From NCBI RefSeq assembly GCF_036983985.1, contig NZ_JALAHQ010000004.1, positions 1-64,000 on the forward strand: a DNA stretch of 64,000 nt, read 5' to 3'. Position numbers and translations under genes: made by a program. The stretch's first letter is position 1. Every line of letters starts with the position of its first letter. This DNA comes from Alishewanella metallidurans. Its GTDB lineage: Bacteria; Pseudomonadota; Gammaproteobacteria; Enterobacterales; Alteromonadaceae. A model generated the notes under the pieces. The model saw only the letters and a list, made by a program, of their open reading frames with translations. It was not told where the DNA came from and did not search any database. This document shows, piece by piece, positions 42,550 to 51,866 of the stretch.

Positions 42550-43869
42550 GTGCGAACTACTGAACTTGTTTCCGGTTTTCGGCAATCTGCCCCCTATGTT
42601 AACGCGCATCGCGGCAAAACCTTCGTGGTTATGTTGGGCGGTGAAGCCATTACCCAACCTGGCTTTCGCAGCATTATTAACGACATTGCCCTACTAAACA
42701 GTTTAGGTATAAAAATAGTCCTGGTTTACGGCGCGAGGCCACAAATTAATGCCGCGTTACTACAAGCGGGGCTTGAGCCGGCTTACCATAATCGGATACG
42801 AATTACTGATGACGACTCGTTTAAGCTAATAAAACAGGTTGCCGGCGCTTTGCAGCTTGATATAACCGCACGGCTATCTATGAGTTTAAGCAACACACCG
42901 ATGCAGGGCGCACAAATAAACGTGGTTAGCGGCAACTTTGTCATTGCCCAGCCGTTAGGAGTAGATGAAGGGGTAGATTACTATCATAGCGGCAAGGTAC
43001 GCCGGATTGATGCGGCAGGTATTCGCCGCCAGCTGGACAATAACGGCATAGTGTTAATGGGGCCAATAGTAGCGTCCGTAACCGGCGAAAGCTTTAACCT
43101 TACAGCCGAAGATATTGCCACCCATGTCGCAATAAAACTAAAAGCCGAGAAGATGATTGGCTTTAGTGAAATTGGCGGTATTTTAGATGAAAATGAAAAA
43201 ATAACGGCTGAACTAATGCCAAATGCCGCTGAGCGTATATTACAAAATATGCAGCAGCAACCGATTGATTGCCCTAGCACTATGGCATTTTTACATGCCG
43301 CTATTACCGCTTGCCGCGCTGGTGTGCCGCGCTGTCACTTAGTAAGTTACGACGAGGATGGTGCCTTACTGCAAGAACTATTTTCTCGCGACGGTATCGG
43401 CACACAAATTGTCACTGAGTCGGCAGAAAAGTTACGCGCCGCTACTATTTCCGATATTGGCGGTATTTTAGATTTAATTCGCCCTCTAGAGCAGCAAGGC
43501 CTGTTAGTGCGCCGCTCTCGTGAGCAACTAGAAATGGAGATTGATCAATTTACCTTGATTGAACGTGATGGCTTAGTTATTGGTTGTGCCGCACTGTATC
43601 CCTTTACAGATGATAATGTCGGCGAATTTGCCTGCTTAGCCGTGCACCCAGATTACCGTGATGCCGATCGTGGTAGTTTGTTACTAAAAAGCATTATTCA
43701 GCAAGCGCGCCAACGCAAGTATGAGAAATTATTTGCTCTTACCACGCGCAGTATTCACTGGTTTTTAGAGCAGGGTTTTGAATTGCTAACAGTAGAAGAT
43801 TTACCCGCACAAAAAAAGCAGCTGTATAACTATCAACGCCGTTCAAAAATTTTAGCAATTACCCTGTAG
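42550..43869 (+). CDS. argA: N-acetylglutamate synthase, classical ArgA
   Basis: 439 residues from GTG 42550, chosen because VRTTELVSGFRQSAPYVNAH aligns with the start of classical ArgA; an upstream TTG would add eight residues. First step of arginine synthesis, acetyl-CoA plus glutamate. The N-terminal amino acid kinase fold (FVVMLGGEAI, VLVYGARPQINAAL) serves as the arginine-sensing domain, and the C-terminal GNAT domain (about 290-439) shows FACLAVHPDYRDADRGSLLL. AAAGGA lies 12 bp upstream. No convincing ARG box. Confidence 0.95.
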   Translation: MRTTELVSGFRQSAPYVNAHRGKTFVVMLGGEAITQPGFRSIINDIALLNSLGIKIVLVYGARPQINAALLQAGLEPAYHNRIRITDDDSFKLIKQVAGALQLDITARLSMSLSNTPMQGAQINVVSGNFVIAQPLGVDEGVDYYHSGKVRRIDAAGIRRQLDNNGIVLMGPIVASVTGESFNLTAEDIATHVAIKLKAEKMIGFSEIGGILDENEKITAELMPNAAERILQNMQQQPIDCPSTMAFLHAAITACRAGVPRCHLVSYDEDGALLQELFSRDGIGTQIVTESAEKLRAATISDIGGILDLIRPLEQQGLLVRRSREQLEMEIDQFTLIERDGLVIGCAALYPFTDDNVGEFACLAVHPDYRDADRGSLLLKSIIQQARQRKYEKLFALTTRSIHWFLEQGFELLTVEDLPAQKKQLYNYQRRSKILAITL

Positions 43870-44946
43870 TTATTTAGTCAGCGTTTTAGCTACCTGCACG
43901 GCGACATTTTTACCCAGTGCCCGTGCTGTAGTCCATTTGCCACCCGATACGGTTAATAATTGCCCTTGCCAGTTTAGTTGGTATTCACGGCTGGCTCTGC
44001 TTGCGTCGGCACTACCACCAAGTAAAGGCCGCACACCAGCAAAATCGTCCAATACCGCTTCAGTCTGTTGCTGCGGCTGAAAGTAGTGGTTATATACCTT
44101 CAGTAAGTAATCTCGCTCTGCTGCAGAGCACTGTATCGGCTCATTTAGCTGTTGACGCACTTCAGTAGTACCTAATAAGGTTTTACCTTGATAAGGTAAC
44201 ACAAACACAATGCGCGCCTCTCCTGGCACTTCAAGCATATGGCCGTAACGGCTTATTGCGGGTAGTAGCAGATGACTGCCGCGCACCAAGTCTAAAGGCT
44301 GTTGCGGTAACGAAGATTGCTGTAATAACTGCTGGCTCCAAGGGCCCGCCACATTTACTACGCGATCAAACTGCTGCCAGCCGGTTGCTAGCAGAATTTT
44401 TGCCTCTGTTGTTACCTGCAGTACTGGGCTATGTTCAAATAACATTGCGCCCGCTTTAGTGCATTGTTCCGCCATCCACAAACCTAGCTTGGCGTCATCC
44501 ATCTGACCATCAAAAAATAAGTAGGCACCCTTCAACCCCTCAGGCTGTAACTGCGGCGAACAGCGCAGTGCTTGTTGCGGCGTTAACCAACGATGCCGAC
44601 CAATACCTTTGCGCCCAGCAAAACTGTCGTATAACCATAAACCTATTTTTAGTTGCCAACGGGCACGACGAGAATCTTGATATAACGGATATAGGATTGG
44701 CAGCCTGCGGGTAAGCTGTGGCGCTTTTTTTAGCCACCAGCGCCGCTCTTGCAGCGCTTCACGCACTAAACGAAACTCTCCCTGCTCTAAATAGCGCAAA
44801 CCGCCGTGCAATAATTTAGACGAGGCTCGGCTAGTGGCCTGCATTAACTTGTCTCGTTCAAATAGGCTAACGTCATGCCCTGCCAAAGCCAGTTGCCACG
44901 CACTGCTTAAACCATTGATACCGCCACCTACAACTGCAATTTTCAT
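43870..44946 (-). CDS. Short GlpD-like FAD-dependent oxidoreductase
   Basis: 358 residues from ATG 44946 (AAGGTGGG 6 bp before it). The dinucleotide fold IAVVGGGINGLSSAWQLALAG, then the GlpD signature RASSKLLHGGLRYLEQGEF near 43-61, and DFAGVRPLLGGS near 302 and LTVSGGKWTTARALG near 330. Respiratory GlpD is about 500 residues; this one lacks the C-terminal helical domain. It probably oxidises glycerol 3-phosphate or a related alpha-glycerophosphate, but no other glp gene is nearby. It lies 12 bp downstream of proB and looks cotranscribed. Confidence 0.8.
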   Translation of the reverse strand: MKIAVVGGGINGLSSAWQLALAGHDVSLFERDKLMQATSRASSKLLHGGLRYLEQGEFRLVREALQERRWWLKKAPQLTRRLPILYPLYQDSRRARWQLKIGLWLYDSFAGRKGIGRHRWLTPQQALRCSPQLQPEGLKGAYLFFDGQMDDAKLGLWMAEQCTKAGAMLFEHSPVLQVTTEAKILLATGWQQFDRVVNVAGPWSQQLLQQSSLPQQPLDLVRGSHLLLPAISRYGHMLEVPGEARIVFVLPYQGKTLLGTTEVRQQLNEPIQCSAAERDYLLKVYNHYFQPQQQTEAVLDDFAGVRPLLGGSADASRASREYQLNWQGQLLTVSGGKWTTARALGKNVAVQVAKTLTK

Positions 44947-44958
44947 TGGCAACCCACC

Positions 44959-46065
44959 TTAATTAGCTAACGCGATATCATCTCGATGCACCACGGCTTC
45001 GCTGGGACAAAAACCTAAAACGTCTGCAATTCTTTGGCTGTGCAGACCTTTAATTAACTGCAGTTCAGTGGCGCTATATTGGCTGATGCCTTTGGCTAAT
45101 TGCTTACCGGCATTGTCGCATAACCAAATTGCATCACCCTTATCAAACTGCCCATCAATGCTCACTACGCCTTTAGCCAGCAATGAGGCACCTTTATGCA
45201 ATAGTGCTTGGGTTGCGCCAGTATCAAGCATAATACTGCCTTGGCTTTTAAGGCTGTGTAATAGCCAGTGTTTTTTCGCGCTTAGCCGGTCCTGTTGTCG
45301 CATAAACAAGGTGCCGGCTGGTTTGCCATACAACAACGCATCAAAACTATCTGCCTTTTGCCCGTTTACTATTAACGTATCGATACCCTGGCGCGTCGCT
45401 TTGTCGGCCGCTTGAATTTTTGTTAGCATGCCGCCAGTGCCAATAGCATGGTGGCTACCTCCTGCCATGGCATATATATCGGCATTAATTTGGGCTACTT
45501 GGGCGATAAAACGTGCATCTGGCGTGGTACGCGGGTTTGCCGAATATAGGCCGTCAATATCAGAACAAATAATCAATGCATCAGCATCAACAACTATCGC
45601 TACCATCGCAGCCAAATTATCGTTATCACCCACTTTTAGTTCAGCCGTTGCCACGCTGTCGTTTTCATTAACAATCGGCAGCACTTCGTTAGCAAGCAAA
45701 GTACGCAAGGTATTATCAATATTTAGGTAACGTCGACGGTTAGCAAGATCATCATGGGTAAGCAAAATTTGCGCGCAGCGAAAATCAAATAAATGGCTCC
45801 AAGTTGCCATCATTTCTGTTTGGCCAACCGCGGCCATAGCTTGCTTAATATTAATCGGCAACGGTTGATGTGGAAATGCTATTGCGCCCCGACCAGCGGC
45901 AACACTACCTGATGACACCAGCACTACTTCGATGCCTTGCTGGCGGCATTCACTAATAAAGCGAGCAATAGCTAATAAATAACGAGTCGAACAGCCTTTT
46001 GCGGTAGGAGAAATTAGCGCACTGCCAACTTTAATAACAATACGCCGCCAGCCAGAATTTAACAT
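44959..46065 (-). CDS. proB: Glutamate 5-kinase
   Basis: 368 residues. Amino acid kinase domain with RIVIKVGSALISP near 8-20, VLVSSGSVAAGRGA near 47 and NENDSVATAELKVGDNDNLAA near 135-155, and a C-terminal PUA domain (GVVSIDGQFDKGDAIWLCDN near 290). First enzyme of proline synthesis from glutamate. proA, its usual partner, is not adjacent; an FAD oxidoreductase takes its place. The ribosome binding site AGGTG lies inside a strong hairpin (46067-46121). Confidence 0.95.
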   Translation of the reverse strand: MLNSGWRRIVIKVGSALISPTAKGCSTRYLLAIARFISECRQQGIEVVLVSSGSVAAGRGAIAFPHQPLPINIKQAMAAVGQTEMMATWSHLFDFRCAQILLTHDDLANRRRYLNIDNTLRTLLANEVLPIVNENDSVATAELKVGDNDNLAAMVAIVVDADALIICSDIDGLYSANPRTTPDARFIAQVAQINADIYAMAGGSHHAIGTGGMLTKIQAADKATRQGIDTLIVNGQKADSFDALLYGKPAGTLFMRQQDRLSAKKHWLLHSLKSQGSIMLDTGATQALLHKGASLLAKGVVSIDGQFDKGDAIWLCDNAGKQLAKGISQYSATELQLIKGLHSQRIADVLGFCPSEAVVHRDDIALAN

Positions 46066-46066
46066 A

Positions 46067-46121
46067 ACACACCTAAATGCTACCCTTGTAGCAGCAGCTT
46101 AGAGCGTAGTTTTAGGTGTGT
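46067..46121 (-). promoter_or_regulatory. proB leader hairpin that sequesters the ribosome binding site
   Basis: On the minus strand ACACACCTAAA (46121-46111) pairs exactly with TTTAGGTGTGT (46077-46067), 11 bp, with a 33-nt loop that contains a small GCTA/TAGC hairpin. The second arm holds AGGTG, the only candidate proB ribosome binding site, ending one base before ATG. No T run follows, so terminator function is unlikely; translational control is suggested. Confidence 0.6.
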
Positions 46122-46125
46122 CTAT

Positions 46126-46644
46126 TTAATTCGTTGTACTTGCCATAGCAATTTCACAATTGCCCGCGGTTAAATGAGTAAAACCACCATAAGCGGCAAT
46201 AACTAGCTTATCTTCGGTTAATTTTTTCACCTGCCAACTTACTTGGCCACTACCAAAAGCCGGATGATCAATAACAAAAGAGCCGGGTGATTGCCTGATT
46301 TGATATTTAAAGGTATCTAAACGCTGACCTTGGGTAATATGCTGCACCATCTGTCGATCGCTAAAAATCCAGGTTTTACGTAGGGCATTGTCTTGTTGCA
46401 CTAGTCCGTCTGCAACGTTGGACGTGCCTACTTCGCACCAACTTCCTGAAATCAAGTTATCGACAGCGCCTTTCGAGTTCTCAGCAAAACGGATATCTAG
46501 TTTTACTTCGTCACCTTCGCGGCACGGCTCACCTTGAAACACAACCTCGCCAGCTGCGTCGGTACACTTATAGACGTCGGCCAAAACCGGCTTGGTCATA
46601 AAAATTACACTTAAGGCGATGCCTAAGCCTAAAAACTTGTTCAT
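46126..46644 (-). CDS. DUF4124-containing periplasmic protein
   Basis: 172 residues from ATG 46644, with AAGGA upstream; a longer frame adds 10 residues without a binding site. Signal peptide (LGLGIALSVIFMTKPVLA), then the DUF4124 motif DVYKCTDAAGEVVFQGEPC near 22-40 with its Cys pair. The remaining 130 residues (SGSWCEVGTSNVADGL, AYGGFTHLTAGNCEIA) look like a small exported beta domain without a name. Stops 5 bp before the proB hairpin. Confidence 0.8.
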   Translation of the reverse strand: MNKFLGLGIALSVIFMTKPVLADVYKCTDAAGEVVFQGEPCREGDEVKLDIRFAENSKGAVDNLISGSWCEVGTSNVADGLVQQDNALRKTWIFSDRQMVQHITQGQRLDTFKYQIRQSPGSFVIDHPAFGSGQVSWQVKKLTEDKLVIAAYGGFTHLTAGNCEIAMASTTN

Positions 46645-46843
46645 TGCTAAATCCTTTTCCCACCTTGGCAGCACTGACAGATAACTAAACCCATGTACAA
46701 TACTGAAAAACCGTTAAAAAGTGAACGAAAGCATTAGAAATAAACAAAGATTAACAGCGAAAAAGTCACTTGCTGATATAGTTCAGCGCAAATTCAGTAG
46801 ACTTTACTAAAGTAGTGTCTAAATATTGCTAGGAGTTACATAT

Positions 46844-47482
46844 ATGCGCAGCTCAATTTTACTCGTTTCATTAGTTTCAGCAGGCCTTGTTCTTTCGGGT
46901 TGTGCCTCAACCGAATACTCAAATACCAGTAAGGGTGCAGCCATTGGTGCTGTTGCCGGTGCGGTAGCAGGTAAGGCTACAGGCAATCATAAAAACAAGC
47001 GCTTGGCTATTGGTGCCGCAGTAGGTGCTTTAGCCGGGGCCGCTGTTGGTAGCTATATGGATAAGCAAGAAAAAGCCTTAAATGATGAGCTTAGCGGCAC
47101 TGGTGTTAAAGTTGTTCGTGACGGTGATAAATTACGTTTAGACATTCCAGCACAGCTAACGTTTGATATTAATCGCTCGGATATCCGCTCTAACCTGTTC
47201 CCCGTATTTAATGATATTGCTAAGGTATTACGTGATTACGAAAAGACCATGTTAGTTATTGCCGGCCATACTGATGACACTGGTGCTTATCAGTACAATA
47301 TGAATTTATCGCAAGCTCGTGCCAATAGCGTAAAACAATATTTATTGGCGCAAGGCATAAAAGAAATTCGGGTTGAAACTCAAGGCTATGGCCCTAGTTA
47401 CCCGATAGTATCTAACACTTCTGAAGCAAACCGCGCATTAAACCGCCGCGTAGAAATTCATATTGAGCCTATTGTTAATTAA
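46844..47482 (+). CDS. OmpA-family lipoprotein, YiaD-like
   Basis: 212 residues from ATG 46844 (TAGGAG 9 bp upstream). Lipobox in VSAGLVLSGCAST, followed by a Gly-zipper region (AAIGAVAGAVAGKATG, AIGAAVGALAGAAVGSYMD) and a C-terminal OmpA peptidoglycan-binding domain with LTFDINRSDIR and GHTDDTGAYQYNMNLSQARA, and NRRVEIHIEP at the end. Outer membrane lipoprotein tethered to the cell wall. Confidence 0.92.
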   Translation: MRSSILLVSLVSAGLVLSGCASTEYSNTSKGAAIGAVAGAVAGKATGNHKNKRLAIGAAVGALAGAAVGSYMDKQEKALNDELSGTGVKVVRDGDKLRLDIPAQLTFDINRSDIRSNLFPVFNDIAKVLRDYEKTMLVIAGHTDDTGAYQYNMNLSQARANSVKQYLLAQGIKEIRVETQGYGPSYPIVSNTSEANRALNRRVEIHIEPIVN

Positions 47483-47518
47483 TATCGCTAAAACAATATA
47501 ACTCGGTTTTAAATAAAA

Positions 47519-47545
47519 ACAGCGCCCCAAGGCGCTGTTTTTTTA
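47519..47545 (+). terminator. Intrinsic terminator after the OmpA-like gene
   Basis: ACAGCGCC, loop CCAA, GGCGCTGT, then a T run. Confidence 0.9.
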
Positions 47546-47556
47546 TAGGCTTAATA

Positions 47557-50142
47557 TTAGAAGCGGTAAGTTACTTTACCGTAAATATATTGGCCACGAG
47601 TATTGTGGACTTTTGACGCATAACCATACAGATCGCCATCACCGTCACCAATAACAAACGGTGGATCTTCATCCAACACGTTGTTCATACCCAGCACTAA
47701 CTGTAGTTTTTCACTGACATTGTAGCGCCCTTGAATATCTAGCAGTGCATGCGCGTCAACACTACGTGTTTTTGTTGATTCAACTTCGCTAGGCGGAGCA
47801 TAGTCTTCAAACTGCCCAACATAGCTCAAGCTTGTCGTAACACCCCAGTCACCGTAACTCCAGTCAGCCGACGCTAACCAACGGTTTTTTGGATAGTTAT
47901 ACTCACCAGCGTAGTCTATGCCATTTTTTTCAAATTTATTGATATAAGACCAGTCTAAGCTAAACCGAACCAAACCCATATCTTGCAGCGTTAAGCGATA
48001 CGATGTAGATAAGTCTAAGCCGGTCGCTTCTTGCGAGCTAATGTTCACATAGCTGTTATACAACCGTGATAAATCACCTAAAGCTTGGCCAGGCAGCGCA
48101 GGTAAGCGCACGCAAACCGTGCTGTTTTGGTTATTACACTCAGCGTTATATACGTTTTGATAATCATTTTTATCAATTTTGTTATCTTGCGTAATACTCC
48201 AGATATCTGCAGTAATATCAAAGTCTTCTGTTACTTGCCACACCGCGCCTAAGTTATAGGTCTCAGACTCTTCCGGCTGCAAACCTTCACCACCAACAAA
48301 TACAATAGTGTAGTCGGTAGATGAACAACCTGGGTTAGAGGCATCTGGCGTTGGACAGCGGAAAGTATCAACGAAGAACATGGATTCTTGTGACGGCCCT
48401 AAGCCAATTTGTGCCAATGACGGGGCTCGGAAACCTTGGCCAAATGAAGCTCGCAGCGTGAAGGTATCCAGAGGACGCCATTGCATCGTTAATTGCGGGT
48501 TAATTGTTGAGCCAAAATCACTGTAGTGGTCATAACGACCGGCCACTGTGAATTCAAGCACATCTGATATGGGCACTAAGAACTCAACATAGGCAGCATA
48601 CTGATCACGCTCCGCCTGTGCTGACACTGATTCAGTACCAAAAATTAAGCCGCGCTGGAATTGGTCATCCGGTTGATCGAAGGCATCCTCTTTACGGTAT
48701 TCAATACCCGCTGCCATAGACACCGTTTGCTCGCCCAGCGTAAAGGCTTCGCCACTAATGCTGGCATCATATGAGGTTAAATGTGACGCGCCACGACGCA
48801 CTAACGACGTCGTAATAGCATCAATCACTTCTGGTGAATTATACGCGCCACCAAACGGGTTATAATTACCTAGGTTAATTTGTTCTTGCAGAAAATCTGT
48901 CCGCACCCAACCTTGCTGTTTACTACCGGTTTGCATTGATTCACTGCGACCTTTTTGCGCAGAAACATCCCAATCCCAATCATTAATAGTGCCGCGTAAG
49001 CCAACCACCATACGTAAGGTGTCAGACTCAATACTCCACTGCCGCGCGCCCGCATCAACCGTACGGAAACGATTAATACCCACATCAACACCAAACGGAT
49101 TATTAGGATGAGCGGCAGGTACCGTTAAGCCGGCATCAGCATCTAAAGGGGTCGGAGCGCCCATAGCTTCAGAACGGTTATGCTGCACCGCTAGCTCAAT
49201 ATAACCCTGTATATCGTTACTGAAATTTTGGCTAGCTTGCAACATTGCACCAACACGCTCTGCAGCTGGGTTGGCATAACCATAAGGGCCATAATCAAAC
49301 AAACAGTTGATGCCTGCTGCACTACCGGCAGGGCAACCTGGATCTATCGTTGTTACACCGTTAACCACAAAGTTACCCGGAAATCCGCGTGATGAACGGT
49401 TGTCATCACCACCATAGGGTTCTTGGTTCGCCGTGCCAAAACGGCCCATCTCACCTGCCGTTATTGAGGTGTTTTTAAAATAATCCAAAATTAGAGTAAC
49501 ATTCGAATCTTTACCCTGGGTGCCCCAAACAAAGCTACCTGCGGTTTCATCATAGCTTGGTCCTGTGGTGCCACCATGACTTAGGCTAACTTCTGCGCCC
49601 TCGAAGTCTTTACGCATAATAATATTAACAACACCAGCTACAGCATCAGAACCATACACTGCCGACGCGCCGTCTTTTAAAATTTCAATGCGCTCAATAG
49701 CCGCAACCGGAATCGAGTTAATATCAACAAAGGAATTAGCGATATTTTCCGCAAACGCACTTACCGCAACACGGCGGCCGTTAATTAGCACTAACGTTGC
49801 GTCTGAACCAAAACCACGCAGACTGATCGCCGCACCACCGTTAGCGGTTGAGTCTTGATTATTACCTCGTGTAGAAAATGTGCCTGTACCTGCAACCGGA
49901 GTGCGCTCTAATAACTGCTGTAAATTAGAAAAGCCTGACTTAGCGATGTCTTCACGACTAATAACATCAATAGGCGCAGCGCCTTCTAAATCGTTACGCT
50001 TAATACGAGAGCCGGTAACTTCAATGCGTTCAACTTGCTGTGCTTTTGTCTGGTCATCACTTTGCTGAGCCAGTGTTAATTGGCTGTAACACAGCGAGCT
50101 TACTGCTAGCGCACAAAGAGAATATCTAAATGACTTATTCAT
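47557..50142 (-). CDS. Large TonB-dependent receptor of the ligand-diverse type
   Basis: 861 residues from the second ATG (50140-50142), 6 bp after AAAGGA. Signal peptide (SLCALAVSSLCYSQLTLAQQ), VERIEVTGSRIKRNDLEGAA at the plug start, TLVLINGRRVAVSAFAENI, ILKDGASAVYGSDAVAGVVNIIMRK and the terminal barrel strand GQYIYGKVTYRF. The SRIKR opening and size are common in receptors of aquatic gammaproteobacteria that import peptides, sugars or other large ligands; not obviously iron-related. Long barrel loops have Cys pairs (PGCPAGSAAGINC). A nested inverted repeat lies upstream. Confidence 0.92.
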   Translation of the reverse strand: MNKSFRYSLCALAVSSLCYSQLTLAQQSDDQTKAQQVERIEVTGSRIKRNDLEGAAPIDVISREDIAKSGFSNLQQLLERTPVAGTGTFSTRGNNQDSTANGGAAISLRGFGSDATLVLINGRRVAVSAFAENIANSFVDINSIPVAAIERIEILKDGASAVYGSDAVAGVVNIIMRKDFEGAEVSLSHGGTTGPSYDETAGSFVWGTQGKDSNVTLILDYFKNTSITAGEMGRFGTANQEPYGGDDNRSSRGFPGNFVVNGVTTIDPGCPAGSAAGINCLFDYGPYGYANPAAERVGAMLQASQNFSNDIQGYIELAVQHNRSEAMGAPTPLDADAGLTVPAAHPNNPFGVDVGINRFRTVDAGARQWSIESDTLRMVVGLRGTINDWDWDVSAQKGRSESMQTGSKQQGWVRTDFLQEQINLGNYNPFGGAYNSPEVIDAITTSLVRRGASHLTSYDASISGEAFTLGEQTVSMAAGIEYRKEDAFDQPDDQFQRGLIFGTESVSAQAERDQYAAYVEFLVPISDVLEFTVAGRYDHYSDFGSTINPQLTMQWRPLDTFTLRASFGQGFRAPSLAQIGLGPSQESMFFVDTFRCPTPDASNPGCSSTDYTIVFVGGEGLQPEESETYNLGAVWQVTEDFDITADIWSITQDNKIDKNDYQNVYNAECNNQNSTVCVRLPALPGQALGDLSRLYNSYVNISSQEATGLDLSTSYRLTLQDMGLVRFSLDWSYINKFEKNGIDYAGEYNYPKNRWLASADWSYGDWGVTTSLSYVGQFEDYAPPSEVESTKTRSVDAHALLDIQGRYNVSEKLQLVLGMNNVLDEDPPFVIGDGDGDLYGYASKVHNTRGQYIYGKVTYRF

Positions 50143-50223
50143 AATCATCCTTTCTTGTTATGTATTTGCTACTCACTGTTTTCTACAGTGTATCTGTAGC
50201 ACCATTTCTTATTTTTAACATGT

Positions 50224-50272
50224 TCAGTTTTAAAGTTATCACAACGATAACCTAAAAGTTACTTTAAACTGA
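50224..50272. promoter_or_regulatory. Nested inverted repeat upstream of the large TonB receptor
   Basis: Outer arms TCAGTTTTAAAGT (50224-50236) and ACTTTAAACTGA (50261-50272) are complementary apart from one extra T. Inside, GTTATC (50235-50240) and GATAAC (50246-50251) form a 6-bp palindrome spaced by ACAAC. It is located about 80-130 bp before the start and may be an operator. It is not a Fur match. Confidence 0.5.
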
Positions 50273-50280
50273 ATTAAACA

Positions 50281-50308
50281 AAAAAGCCCCGCTAAGCGGG
50301 GCTTTTTT
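50281..50308. terminator. Bidirectional intrinsic terminator
   Basis: AAAAAGCCCCGC, TAA, GCGGGGCTTTTTT, a 12-bp stem with T or A runs on both sides. It ends the leftward DUF4124 gene at 50320. Confidence 0.92.
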
Positions 50309-50319
50309 ATACAAATTTA

Positions 50320-50766
50320 TTAATTTTGTGCGTATTGTCGTTCTAACGTCACAGCTTTTGATTTTAGGCCGGCTAAGCTTATACGCTCAACACCAATTTT
50401 TTCATCATAGTGCTCAGTTAAGCGATCAATTTTTTGCTGCAATGCAGCCAACTCTTCAGATTTGGGAAAGCTACGGCGCAGTTTATACAAATCGGCCTTA
50501 AGCTCTTCTAAACGTTCTTGTTTTTCTTGTTCAAGTTTAGTTATTTGAAACTCAACAAAGCGGCTTTGGCGTTTAACCGCGTCAACTTGTTGCTTAAATT
50601 CACCGCGCGTACCACTCATCGCGGTGCCAATTGGGCGCATATCTACCTGCTCAGCCTCATCGGCACAAGGAAACTGGCTAAATTCGACTACGCCATTTTG
50701 TTCACACTTATACACCGCTGCTTGAGCCGAAAACACACCAAATAACAATAAGTAACTAAATTTCAT
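50320..50766 (-). CDS. DUF4124-containing protein with coiled coil
   Basis: 148 residues from the second of two adjacent ATG codons. Signal peptide MKFSYLLLFGVFSAQAA, then VYKCEQNGVVEFSQFPCADEA, the DUF4124 Cys pair, followed by a charged coiled coil from about 60 to the end (RFVEFQITKLEQEKQERLEE). Envelope protein of unknown role; a shorter relative of the 46126 gene. Confidence 0.8.
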   Translation of the reverse strand: MKFSYLLLFGVFSAQAAVYKCEQNGVVEFSQFPCADEAEQVDMRPIGTAMSGTRGEFKQQVDAVKRQSRFVEFQITKLEQEKQERLEELKADLYKLRRSFPKSEELAALQQKIDRLTEHYDEKIGVERISLAGLKSKAVTLERQYAQN

Positions 50767-50874
50767 CATTTGCTACCCCGCTAATGAACAGTAAATGTAC
50801 AGAAAGCTTGCCAGCTTCGCAAGCTAACCATCGCATTTATTTTGAACTTTAACTTAATCTTATTGCTTTACGTG

Positions 50875-51732
50875 TTATTTTTGCAAAGCAACTTTCATAA
50901 AGTTAGGCCAAGCTGAGGCGGCTTTATGAATATCAACGTTATAATAATGTGTATTAAAAGATGCAGCTGCAGCATCGGCTTCGCGAAACCCTGTAAATTC
51001 ACCATCTTTACGCGCTAAAGTGCACGTCCACCAACCCGATGGATACACCATTTGCGGAAACAGTAAGGTTTGTAAGGCTGCAAAACCAGCGTCTTGCATG
51101 GCATCGCGCATCGCTTTAAGCAGTGGCATATGAATAAGCGGTGATTCACTTTGCTGCACTAAAATACCACCCTGACGCAAGGCTTTACGGCAGCTATCAT
51201 AAAATGCGCAGTTAAATAGACCTTCGCCGGGGCCAATAGGATCAGTAGAGTCAACAATAATGACATCGATAGATTCAGGCGCAGCTTCACGCATAAACTT
51301 AATGCCGTCAGCAAAAGCCAAGGTTGCACGTGGGTCGTTATTAGATTGGCATAGCTCAGGAAAATACTTTTCGGCCATGCGCGTAACTTGCTCATCAATA
51401 TCAATTTGCGTTACTTGTTCGATATTTGGGTGTTTTAACACTTCGCGCAAGGTGCCGCAGTCACCACCACCAATAATAACCACATTTTTTGGCTTGGCGT
51501 GGGTAAACAACACGGGGTGACTTAGCATTTCGTGGTATAAAAAATTATCTCGGCTACTTAACATTATGACATCATCAATAACCATAAGATTACCGAAATG
51601 TGTGGTTTCATACATTTCAATTTTTTGAAATGGTGACTGCACTTCATCAAGCTTTTTAGTGACTTGCAGGCCAAAAGCGCTGCCGCTGGCAGCAAAAATT
51701 TCAGTGTACCAATTGTTATTAAAACCAGACAT
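50875..51732 (-). CDS. speE: Spermidine synthase
   Basis: 285 residues. Transfers aminopropyl from decarboxylated SAM to putrescine. Motifs: YETTHFGNLMVIDDVIMLSS near 39-58, YHEMLSHPVLF, VVIIGGGDCGTLREVLKHP near 83-101, VIIVDSTDPIGPGEGLF near 158-174. It diverges from speA (134 bp between the starts); putrescine would come from SpeA plus agmatinase. Confidence 0.96.
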   Translation of the reverse strand: MSGFNNNWYTEIFAASGSAFGLQVTKKLDEVQSPFQKIEMYETTHFGNLMVIDDVIMLSSRDNFLYHEMLSHPVLFTHAKPKNVVIIGGGDCGTLREVLKHPNIEQVTQIDIDEQVTRMAEKYFPELCQSNNDPRATLAFADGIKFMREAAPESIDVIIVDSTDPIGPGEGLFNCAFYDSCRKALRQGGILVQQSESPLIHMPLLKAMRDAMQDAGFAALQTLLFPQMVYPSGWWTCTLARKDGEFTGFREADAAAASFNTHYYNVDIHKAASAWPNFMKVALQK

Positions 51733-51866
51733 ATTTCTTACCCCTACGGTTACAGGGCGCGTATTGTGCCTTTTACTGCGGTGACACTCAAATATTTCGT
51801 GTTTTTTGCTGTATCTTAGCTATATAAACTTTAAACTATACCCATATTAATTTTTAAGGAACAACA

